64,000 bases of DNA from Ectocarpus siliculosus (taxonomy: Eukaryota; Sar; Phaeophyceae; Ectocarpales; Ectocarpaceae), in the NCBI GenBank assembly GCA_000310025.1, contig FN648619.1, positions 344,069 through 408,068 of the forward strand, written 5' to 3'. Numbering within the stretch: position 1 is the first letter of the stretch; each line of letters begins with the position of its first letter. Made by a program: the position numbers and the translations under genes. The notes beneath the pieces were generated by a model. It saw nothing but the letters and a program-made list of their open reading frames with translations. It ran no database searches and was not told the DNA's origin. Below are positions 13,318 through 22,616 of the stretch, piece by piece.

Positions 13318-15190
13318 CGTTCTCCCTCCCTCCCTCTCTTCCTCTCTTCCTCTTGTTCTCTCTATCTCTTGTCTGTTTGCCCGCCTTTTTTTTTTTTCTC
13401 CAGGTAGATCGACAAGAACTGGCGGAGATCGCGCGCGCGCTCGGGGACTCGCTGACCGACGCAGAGATCTACCTCCTCATCAACGCCGCCCACAAGGACA
13501 GAGACGCCACAATCTCCATGAAAGAGTGAGTCCCCGCGGATTGGACACAAGGGGGGCCCGCGAAACCGCCCTCCNNNNNNNNNNNNNNNNNNNNNNNNNN
13601 NNNNNNNNNNNNNNNNNNNNNNNNNNNNNNNNNNNNNNNNNNNNNNNNNNNNNNNNNNNNNNNNNNNNNNNNNNNNNNNNNNNNNNNNNNNNNNNNNNNN
13701 NNNNNNNNNNNNNNNNNNNNNNNNNNNNNNNNNNNNNNNNNNNNNNNNNNNNNNNNNNNNNNNNNNNNNNNNNNNNNNNNNNNNNNNNNNNNNNNNNNNN
13801 NNNNNNNNNNNNNNNNNNNNNNNNNNNNNNNNNNNNNNNNNNNNNNNNNNNNNNNNNNNNNNNNNNNNNNNNNNNNNNNNNNNNNNNNNNNNNNNNNNNN
13901 NNNNNNNNNNNNNNNGGGAAGGGGGGGGGAGGGGGGGGGGCGTATCATGTCCCCGGAGTCCCCGCAGATGATTATCTGGTGCCGAGTACCCCAAACGAAG
14001 ATCGCGTCTCTCGCGAAAGATAGAGCGGGGGATGAATCGAAGCGCCGGCAATATAGCCCTCACGGTCGCACCACCCTGCGCTCATACCTTTTCAACAGCA
14101 ACAAACGGACACACCTACCCCTTTGTGACGTACTGCAGCGGTGGCATTAACTTCACACTAAGCTACTGTCTCGGTGATGTGTGTTGTGTAGCAGGAAAGG
14201 GTTCGGGCTCGACGTCTCGCAGTTGACATGACGTACCACACCCCCTATTTAGACCGATTTTTCAAAGCTCGATTTCTCCACAGCAGAAAGAGTGGCGGTG
14301 ACGAAAAAGGCGGCGTTGGGACGCGTCTCGTCGAGAGAGAGCTTTTCCGAGACGCAACGTTTCATTTCATTTGTGCATCTTCTTCGCCGTGGAGGTACAA
14401 TAGTAGTCCGGCTTTGAAAGTCGGCCCAGGTTGTGTGGCATCTTGTGCCACCTGCGTTCGAAGACTGGTTTCCAAATTGGTAAAGTAGATGTTTCTTTTT
14501 GGTTCGTTTGAGGTTAGCCGGGCTGTCCGAGTCAAAACATGGCCAGCTGTGTGAGCTGAGCTGTGTGAGAAACGTCACAGCGAAGCTGTGAGTCGGTCCT
14601 GCTGCCTGCTTTTCGTTTTCATCTTGCACCGCCCCTCGACGACATTACCCCGAGCTCTCATGAGCCAGCCTGCTCGGGAGGGATCACCACTTTTATGGAG
14701 AGAAGTTCGGCCAGCCAGCACGTTCACCTGCTACCGGGGAGTGCGCGGGGCAGCAAAATTTTTCAACGCTCGCCGTCCCCGGGTTTTCCCCCTCTCCAGG
14801 GGTTGCGCGGAGCACGTAGACTCTCTCGAACCGGCATTCCAGATAGAAATAGGTCGGGTCTGAGTGATAGTTTGTAATGTACCGCCGTATTTTTTTTTAC
14901 CGGAATGGGGGTTGTCCTGGTTTGTGTGGTAAGCCGGATTCTTGGCGGAGGCGTACAAGGAAAAAGGCTGGCCGTCGCCCTTGCGCGAAAAATGTGGCCC
15001 TACAAATAGTCGTGCAACGGGACCAAAAAACGAGAGTCAACGCTGACTGACGTCGCTTCCGCGTAGATTGGTTTCTTCTCCTCACCCACCCCCCTTTTGC
15101 GGTGTGTTTTTTTGCAATTTTTTTTCGCCCCTTCCGCCTTCCGCCAGGTTTGTCACCTTCATGTTCGACGAAAAAGCAGTCCAGAAGTGA
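10517..15190 (+). CDS. Centrin/calmodulin-like EF-hand protein, complete, 5 exons
   Basis: This is a 164-aa calcium-binding protein of centrin-like length. Exons are 10517-10618, 11685-11777, 12488-12622, 13404-13525 and 15148-15190, all GT-AG and in phase. The four EF-hand loops read DRNGDGTIDSVE (spliced across intron 1), DLDGTGDISFEE, DKNGDGQVDRQE (spliced across intron 3) and HKDRDATISMKE. The first three have canonical D at position 1 and E at 12. The fourth starts with His and probably does not bind calcium. The last exon completes EFVTFMFDEKAVQK and a TGA at 15188. Exon 4 could instead be read to a TGA at 13527, but that overlaps a consensus GTGAGT donor and would cut EF4 before its closing Phe. 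Such proteins act as calcium sensors at centrosomes, basal bodies or the cytoskeleton. A 341-bp N gap lies in intron 4. Whether it is a true centrin or a calmodulin-like relative is unresolved. Confidence 0.88.
11296..11466. repeat. CAA/CAG trinucleotide minisatellite
   Basis: CAA and CAG runs are organised in a higher-order unit of about 39-42 bp (GACAGCAGCAGCAACAACAG followed by CAATGATAACAA), inside intron 1 of the EF-hand gene. Confidence 0.8.
12140..12500 (+). repeat. Intronic tandem repeat of the EF-hand exon 3 acceptor and start
   Basis: Four units about 109-117 bp apart carry AAGGTGGATYTGGACGGYAC, which is the acceptor AG plus the start of exon 3. Copies lie near 12147, 12260, 12369 and 12486. 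Only the last opens into the EF2 coding sequence; the others run into CAAATTGTTCATTCA. Each unit also contains GCAGGGCGTAAATATG and ACCGCTTCC. Confidence 0.85.
13252..13312. repeat. (CT)n microsatellite
   Basis: About thirty CT units, part of a longer pyrimidine tract leading into the acceptor at 13403. It may act as an extended polypyrimidine tract. Confidence 0.95.
13575..13915. other. Assembly gap of 341 N
   Basis: Unsequenced bases within intron 4 of the EF-hand gene, followed by a G-rich run. The flanking exons splice in phase, so no coding exon need be missing. Confidence 0.99.
14226..14452. mobile_element. MITE-like element, copy 2
   Basis: It starts near GTACCACACCCCC and ends with GGCATCTTGTGCCAC. 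The internal GGCGGCGTTGGGACG and TCTCGTCGAGAG are the reverse complement of the core of copies 1 and 4, so it is inserted in the opposite orientation. It lies in intron 4 of the EF-hand gene. Confidence 0.7.
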
Positions 15191-16100
15191 TTCTGGTGAA
15201 GGCAGCGTCAGCGCGAAAAGAATGAACCCGGAAAGGGCGAGAGTGTTCGGTCGGGGTATCTCGATCTTCCCGCGACCATGCATGGCAAGGGGGGAACCAA
15301 AGCAAGCCTGCAGAGCCGACCGTTTTCTGCATCGATTTTTTTTTGTGTCTTTCTGCATAAGTAGTCAATTGAGGGGAGGGGGGAGTGCGGTGCTTCTGCG
15401 GCGGTAGTGTCTTGACTGTGATCGCTGAGGACACCGCTGCTGGGTGTCGCTCTTGTTGTAGATAAACTTTTTACAGTACCATCACGACTTGACTTATACG
15501 GCGCTGCTGTTGTTGATTTGCACGTTGGGGCGTCAGTCTACGCATGGCAACCTGCAGCCGTAGTAGACACAGGGCAACCAAGGAGCCCGTGTGCCATCCG
15601 TAGCAATAGTACATATTTTGTCGTGCCCCGGGAATTGTAGCAAGGCGGAAGTTGGGAGACGGATGCTTTCCGATGGAACCGCTGAGGGTATGTTGTAATG
15701 CTGCAAGGATTTCGACATTTTTACGGGGCACGGTTTCGAGTCTTGTCGATCTGTCGGCACAGCAGACACAGTTCGTGTGGACGGAACAGCGCTAGCAGTT
15801 TGTAGATCGATAGATTGCGGGCCAAGCTCTCCTCGCGCATGTCTTGTGTCTTCCTTCCTTTTAATGTGGGTCTTGTAGACGTTGGCGGCCTACTTTGCTT
15901 TCTAGCACCTACTTTGCTTTCTAACACATTCGCTCGCGGCACTGGGTGTGAGCGAGGGGAGCATGGATGGGTACGCCAGGGCACCATTTTTCCTGAGGTA
16001 CAGTAGCGCTTTAATGTGTACACGCGCGTTTCGTTTGTTTTCGGTGGAGGCCAAGAGACCAATATATATATTTTCCAAGGTTATTGTAGATTAAGTGACG

Positions 16101-16306
16101 TTAGATACCACCCCCCCCGGACCGTTTTGCTAAGCCTGGTTACTCCAAAGCAGGCGTTGCCGAAAATGGCGGTTTTGGAACCGTCTCGCGGAGAGTATTT
16201 TCGTATTTTCCAAAAACGTGCCACACGATGATTTTGTGCATCCTCTTCGTCGTGGAGTATCGGAGCTTTGAAAGTCGATCCAGGGTGTGTGGTATCTTGT
16301 GTCACA
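16101..16306. mobile_element. MITE-like element, copy 3
   Basis: It opens with AGATACCACCCCCCCC and closes with GGGTGTGTGGTATCTTGTG, giving good terminal inverted repeats. The core reads GGCGGTTTTGGAACCGTCTC, in the same orientation as copy 2. Confidence 0.72.
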
Positions 16307-17417
16307 AACGGTATGCTTGCTTGCCGGCACCGCACGGGTTTCGTTTCCCTTGCTTGGTACAGTACAGTCACCGTGACGGTGCTTTTGTGGCCGTTGAAAG
16401 GTTGACGTGATGTGCAGACTTATAGATGCTGGGGCGGTAAGGAAAGTAAGGTTTAGTTAACCCGCGGAGGCATGTCGCATTGCCTTCGTTCTGCACGGGA
16501 ATACGTCAAGGGCGAGAGAGAGCGTGGGTACTCTGACGTTTTGGTGGAGCATTGGCTTTTGAGATTTGTGCGCGGCGTGCGTGCGCCCAATGTGGGGGGA
16601 AGGTGCCGAGGGGAAGACAAAAAAACAAGCGTAGAGGTCGTTTCTCTTCGCACGGTAATATAATTTTATTGTTTTGGGATGTGGAGCGAGGTGTCTGATT
16701 TTGGGAGAGGCAGGGGTAAACCGGGAAGTTTTGGATTTTTCCATGTGCTGGAATGATACGTAGCGCTCTACAATATTGCGGTGTCATGTACGAAACACTA
16801 TTTTAGGTGATCATGAGCTTGAGCACGCCGGGAAAGTTTTTTTGGGTGTGTTTGCGGTTCAGACGCTGCTGGAGCACCACTTCCGGCAAGAACATTCGGT
16901 GTGCGTGCGTGCTTGATGCACAAAGATGTGTGTGGTGGGGGCGCGATGTACAAGCCTGTGAGGCTCGAGATGCTCGTCTCTCGGACGTACAGCAGTCGTG
17001 TGTCGAACAAGCAATAAGTGTGGCCGTCTCCAATAAATTCCGCCGCCTTTCGTACGATTCGCAGCAACGCGGCAGGGTGGAAAGGACAGGTCCGTCGAAG
17101 GAAGTGGACGAAAATATGTACCTTTAATTTTTGAAAGTACCTACGAGTGCCATGGCGTTGCCAACGTAGGGCACGGTGTAGAAAAGCTGATTTACCGGAC
17201 ACCTTGCTTCGCATCGCCACTTTCATTTTTTGCCTGTTTTTGTTGTCGCTTTAAATCGGGGTTGCGTGGAGGCGGCGGCTACAGAGCTCCGCTCGCAGAC
17301 AAACGCGCCGACTGATCCCGCAAGACGAAGGGCAAAACGCTACCTGCGTTGTATTTTACGACTAATCTGGTCCCCTTCTTGGCTACGGGGTCCATGCGTG
17401 CTTCTCGACTCCATCAG

Positions 17418-17750
17418 CAGATCCGTGCTTTACACCCACAGGCATGCCGTCCTGCACAGAACTTGCCATCTACTTGTAGCAAAACGATAACCTCATCATT
17501 GACAGATCCGTGATGTACACCCACAGGCATGCCGTCCTGCACAAGACTGGCCATCTACTCGTACCCACTCTATGACCTAATCATTGACAGATCCGTGATT
17601 TACACCCACAGGCATGCCGTCCTCCACAGGACTGGCCATCTGCTCGTACCAACACGATGACCTAATCATTAATGTATCCGTGCTTTACACCCACACGCAT
17701 GCCGGCCTGCACAGGACTTGCCATATACTTTTAGCAAAACGATAGCCTCA
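17418..17750. repeat. Four-copy 85-bp tandem repeat
   Basis: Units start at about 17418, 17503, 17588 and 17672. Each carries ATCCGTG followed by TTACACCCACAGGCATGCCG and then GGCCATCTACT. The copies differ by scattered substitutions, so the array is not freshly made. Confidence 0.88.
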
Positions 17751-18528
17751 CCCGTCTCCACCCATTTGTGGGAGACATTCGAAAAGGAGAGGCGCTTGCT
17801 GAGCCACGCGAGCAGGGTGTTTAGGTGTCATGGTGCGGAGCCTGGAGCAAAAAAATGAAGGAGCCCTCTATAGACTAGGACCTAGGTTTCGGATGGCACG
17901 TGACTGCGGCGCTCCGCTTCTATATGGTTGCACACGACGCCACGGAAAATGACATGACGGCGGCCGGGTCGTAGAGCTCGTCATGCGATCTCAACGGCGT
18001 AAACCGAGCACCTCCACGGCGACCAGTCCTCGTGGCGCCTACATTGTGATTCAACAAATCTCACCTCCCTAGTAGTTCGTATCGACAAAATCAAAGTCAT
18101 TCTGTGGCCCAAACAAGAGTAAGAAATACCCTCTACCCCGCCTGGCTTCGGAGGGGTGCAGAGGGACGTCTGCCCAAGGGGGGTCAACCCTCCGAAGGAA
18201 CTCCGGTTCCCTCACGCGTAACAGTTGCTCCTCGTACAGAACCGGCCCTCACTTAAGAAACGCGGTAGTTGAGGACGTGAGCCTCAAAATTCCCAAGAGA
18301 GGAGAACTTGGCCTAAAAGAACATGTACTCAGCCAAGAAGCCTACACAAACACCAATATCGTCAGTCCAACCAAGGCCAACATAGTCGCCGTGGGGGTAC
18401 AGTCCACCCCGTAGACAAAGTAAGAAACGAGCCTCGGCAAAAATCAGAGGTTCGTGAGCGCGGGCCCTACGCAATCAATCGTCGTGTGTCACGGCAACGG
18501 TGAGGTGTAGGCACCAACGTTGGGGGTG

Positions 18529-20476
18529 CTAGAGGGCTTCTTCCAAAGCCTTGAAGAGGGGCTCGACGTAGTAGTCCGGTCGCGGGATGTACGTTGGGTC
18601 CTAGTGGTGCCGGGAAATCGAGTGAGTGAAGAGGGGGGGGGGGAGCGAGAGACAGACAGGCAGAGGGACAGAGAGACAGGCAGACAGAGAGGGCGAGAAC
18701 ATTCAGAAGGTACAGAGGCGGAGAGAGAGAGAGACCGAGAGAGAGTGAGAGAGAGAGAGAGAGAGGGAAAGAGAGAGTGTGGACAGACGCAACCGCGCGT
18801 GGTTCTAGGTGATCGGGAACGACGGTTCACAGTATTGGGACGGCAAGTTCGCCGTCGTCACTGGTCCGATCATGGCCTCTACCATCGCCTGTGAAAAAAA
18901 AAATGGCGTCAAAGACCGCTGCGAAACATTAACATTTGGCTTGGGACTTTGATAGACAGACCAACCTGGGCCTCGTAAGCTTCCTTGAGCGCCTGCATCG
19001 GCACGAGCTTGACGTCTTCGACCTCGCTGGGCGAAAACTTTAGGTCTTGCACTGGTCCGTCGTGCCGAAGCAGGTAGATGTCCTGCAAGGGCACAAAAGA
19101 GAAAGGGGGAGAGAGAGATAGATGAAGAGAGGGGGAAGGACACAGAGGGAGGAAAGGAGAGAGGACGAGAGAGAGGGAGAGAGAGAGAGGGGGGGAGGGA
19201 GGGAGGGAGGGCGAGAGAGAGAAATATCAACTAATTCAGCAACAACAGATCCAAGTGGACCGTGGCGACGTGCTAGGCCGCGCCCCACACCCCTGGAAAC
19301 CACAACCCTGACTCTTACAGAGCATTCTCCCGCACTCCTGTCGATCAGTCTGTAATAATATCACCGCGCGTTGTCGTTGTAGTCCACAAGCAGCCTTAAC
19401 CTTGACGGGGAAACCTTGACTACAACCTGAGACGGGGAAACCTTGACGAGGAAACCTTGCCATAACACATCAACGTCTCCATGCACCAGGCGCCGCCCTC
19501 TTGCGAGATTGGTGGACGGGGGGTCACTGCCGCGGCCAAGAAAAAAGCTTAGAACACTCCACGCTTACGGAACGCCACAATGTCGGAAAGTAACCTCCAC
19601 CCCTGCTGTCGACACCAGCAACGAGCACGGTACGCGAAGGAATCTACTACATACTACCGTCGGCGACAACAGCTACCACATCCCCTGGACTGACTTTCAG
19701 TCACGCCACCACGAAGAGGATAATGTACGACATCAAACGATACGTTAAACGGAAAGCTCTCAACGAGACGGTTCCAACGCCGCCATTTTCGGCACCGCCA
19801 TCCTCTGGAGAAAAACCGAGCTCCGAAAATCGGTACGGGGGGTGTGATATGTCTTGTGTCACCTATGGCACTACTGGACGCGTGCAGCACGCGGCGTGTT
19901 TCTTAAGCCCGCGGATCCGCAAGTACCGACTCGTGCAGCACGCGGTAAATGTTTCTACGCCGGCGGATCCGCAAGTACTGACTCGTGCAGCATGCGGCAT
20001 GTTTCTTCAGCCGGCAGGCACACAAGGAACAACCACTTCGGGGGCATGATTCCCTCACGGCGGCCTCTGGCTCGCCCGAGCGCGCACCTTGTACTCGTTG
20101 CAGACGAAGTCGCCGTGCATGTCGGTGCTCCCCTTGGCTGTGGTGGCCACCGTGCACACGAAGCGCAGGCTGCTCTCGTCGCAGCTCAAGCCCAGCTCCT
20201 CGTCGGTCTCCTTGATGGCCGTCTCCAGGCTCTCTTCCCCTGCCGTGAAGTGCCCGCCCACGCTAACGTCCCACATCCCCGGAAACGTATCTATTGTAGA
20301 GTTTGTTTCGATCGAAGAAAGAACGTGTCGGGCTGAGTAAGGTGAGCATCGGTAGGGGATTGGATTGCAGCAAGCTTCCAGGCATGATTGGAAAACGAGT
20401 TGGATATGCAACGGAGAGAGAGAGGGAGAGAAGGAGAGAGGGAGAGAGGGAGAGAGAGACTAAGAGAGACAGAGAG

Positions 20477-20567
<91 letters not shown>

Positions 20568-22270
20568 CAGGTGTGGGTACATATTAAGGCCACACCGGGG
20601 GTCAACGGCGAGGATAAAACAATAGTACTAACGGCAGGCTGTGGTCCAGCACCACACGGATCACGCCTACGGTGAAACCCGGGGACGCTGTGCCAGGAGT
20701 GTGCACAAGGGTGACAAGACATGAAAAAAAAAACGTGCTCACCACAAAAGATAAACACAAGACAAGCAACGTGTGACAGTCGGCACGAACTCACGACGTC
20801 CATGTCATCTTGCATGAAGTATAGAGCTTTAGTGTTCCAACAACAACTCCACACAGCCTCGTACTCTGTTTCAAGGTGCAGGTTGCGCCACTTTCGCAAC
20901 GCGTCGATTGGGGCAACGGCCAGTCAGGTCATCTGCGTGACTGCAGAGGTGCGTGATTAACTACCCATGTGTCGTCAGGATGGATATACTTGCAATTGGT
21001 CTGCTACAAATGGCATGACCCCGCCCTTTGGGAATAGGGCCACAGGTGCTCCTCGCCCCTGCAGTCTACCACTGTTATAACCGTACCTTTCGAGGACGAC
21101 CGCTTCTGCAGCACCAGCTCGCCCTGCGTTCGAACACACAGCAACGATCGTGGCGGGGCTGCGTGAGTAGCCGCGCTTGGGAGCGAGGGAAGGGGCAAGG
21201 GCGCCAAAGCGGTTTCGACCATTTCATGAGCTGTGCTCTCGACGGAATAAAACGCTCTGCTCCCGGAGCCGTCCGTTGCCCGACGGCGTTTGTGTCGTCT
21301 GGGGAAGGCATCAAATTCAGCGTGCCAGAGAGATGACGCATCAAAACTGGTGCCGATTGAGGAAAATCAACGAGCGAGTCAGTCTCCAAAGTATTCTCGT
21401 GTAGCGTGATGCCAAGTCACAGGTATCTCTTTACACATTTCTTCAGTGAATATCCTTCTCTGGTCGACCGCTGGTTGACGTGTGTACCGATACGCCTGGT
21501 ACTTGGTCCGAAGCGGATATCCCAACAGGAGTAATGTGGAGTAGTTTGCTCCCATGCAGCGTACTGCACGTAGTACGCACCAGCTGGACAACAAACAGTA
21601 CAATATAGATTGTAGCAAGCTTACGACCCAATCGCTTTCATTTATCATTCAACGTTGCCAACTTCACACTGCACTGGTGATGTGTAGATGTGAGATTAGC
21701 AATGATGTGTCATGTCGCCGTCCCTGTTCATGTCTCTCTCCTCTACAGCAGGTGCCCTACGCTGTTTTCCGGTGTAACAGCAAAGGGTGGGAACAAACAT
21801 GTGTCGCATGTAAAGACGTCTGTCCCCGCCTGTGCCCTCTTCAAGTCAACGCCCTCAGCGCAAGCAAGGCACTCCACCATCACCTTGGAGTTATGCAGCC
21901 ATATGTGCACGCTCCTGTGCCAGTCACCGTCAGCGTGCACGAGACCCCTGGCCTTGCGGAAGCCCGCCGGCCGCGGGGGCTCGCTGAGCACCGAGAGGGA
22001 TCCACCCTCCGGCGGCAAGAAGACGTCAAACATCTCCCCAGAATCCTGCCCAACCTCCACTTCGTCCTCCACGGCAGAAGACAGCAGAGACCCCACCCCG
22101 CTCTCTTTCCCTCTTCGCGCCGCCGCATGACGGTAGGCCCGAGCTTGGTGATTGGCCGCGGCACCCGGGAGTCTCATAATTGGGCCGCATCGAGGGAAAG
22201 CAAAGGCGGAGGAGGTGCGCACGCCGTACGCACAGCCAGAGAGACAGGCGCCCACAATCCGAGACCGCAT
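18529..22270 (-). CDS. Nudix hydrolase with putative plastid-targeting presequence
   Basis: Nudix enzymes hydrolyse nucleoside-diphosphate-linked or other diphosphate substrates. Exons on the minus strand are 22270-21884, 21123-21087, 20290-20088, 19082-18966 and 18600-18529, in phase, giving about 271 aa. Residues 1-60 look like a bipartite presequence: MRSRIVGACLSGCAYGV, then SSAFAFP, close to the ASAFAP motif. FDVFLPPEGG and VHADGDWHRSVHIWL follow, as in Nudix proteins related to IPP isomerase-like or plant NUDT3-type enzymes. The Nudix box at about 154-176 reads GHFTAGEESLETAIKETDEE then LGL. It keeps the catalytic glutamates, with Lys in place of the usual Arg. The C terminus DPTYIPRPDYYVEPLFKALE ends at TAG. 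An extra 27-nt exon at 18888-18862 could be included in frame, but the direct join fits the family better. Substrate is unknown. The gene is divergent from the ABCF gene. Confidence 0.85.
19672..19862. mobile_element. MITE-like element, copy 4
   Basis: It starts with GCTACCACATCCCCTGGACTG and ends with GGTGTGATATGTCTTGTGTC. The core CGAGACGGTTCCAACGCCGCC matches copy 1 in the same orientation. It lies in the Nudix intron between 19083 and 20087. Confidence 0.7.
19883..20020. repeat. Three-copy ~49-bp tandem repeat in a Nudix intron
   Basis: Units share CGTGCAGCACGCGG, then TGTTTCT, then CGGATCCGCAAGTACYGACT. The third copy is incomplete, ending in CAGCCGG. Confidence 0.85.
20480..20566. repeat. 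(AG)n microsatellite, ~43 units
   Basis: A long uninterrupted AG run in the Nudix intron. On the sense strand of that gene it is a CT tract. Confidence 0.95.
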
Positions 22271-22616
22271 GATGCTTTGATGTGAAGACAAAGTCCTTAG
22301 ACAATGAAACCACAACAACGCTGTTTGACAACGCACGGGGTTGCACTGGCACGGGGGGGTGGGGGGGGGGCACTGGCAGGAAACGAGAATCACAAAAACG
22401 ACCGAGGCGTGCATACAAAATGAGTTTAACAGTCCAGCGACAAGAGGCTGGAGGCTGGACCCAAGAGAACCGTTCCCAGAAACGGTCTGGTCCTCGTCGG
22501 CAGTCAGCCGCCCGAATCGACCGCAGGTTCACCGCTCTTTTCGCCTGCGACCTGCTCCCCACCCCCTGTCACACAAACACCACACACAGCAAGACAAGCT
22601 CCGCCCCAGCAACACC
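22271..22616. promoter_or_regulatory. Shared divergent promoter region, Nudix / ABCF
   Basis: The 346 bp between the Nudix ATG (22270, minus) and the ABCF ATG (22617, plus) must hold both promoters and both 5' leaders, if the start codons are right. It has a G-run near 22355-22370. I see no convincing TATA box. Confidence 0.55.

Larger units (their letters stand above)
15191..18528. other. Intergenic spacer between EF-hand and Nudix genes
   Basis: The two genes converge here, so both 3' untranslated regions should lie inside. It contains MITE copy 3 and an 85-bp tandem array. No frame shows a recognisable domain. A small minus-strand frame at 17981-18187 is open but unrecognised. Confidence 0.6.

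Noticed and set aside
13068-13529. EF-hand frame ending at the TGA at 13527
   Set aside because: The stop overlaps a GTGAGT donor and would truncate EF4. The exon at 15148 completes EFVTFMFDEKAVQK in phase.
13151-14063. Long frames spanning the N gap
   Set aside because: They are open only because N codons cannot be read as stops, plus (CT)n translation.
18862-18888. A 27-nt in-frame Nudix exon (AMVEAMIGP)
   Set aside because: It has AG and GT borders, but the direct join EAYEAQ-DPTYIPRP fits the family better. Kept as a possible alternative exon.
20291-20899. Ser/Leu-rich 202-codon minus-strand frame
   Set aside because: It is translation of the long (AG)n microsatellite inside a Nudix intron.
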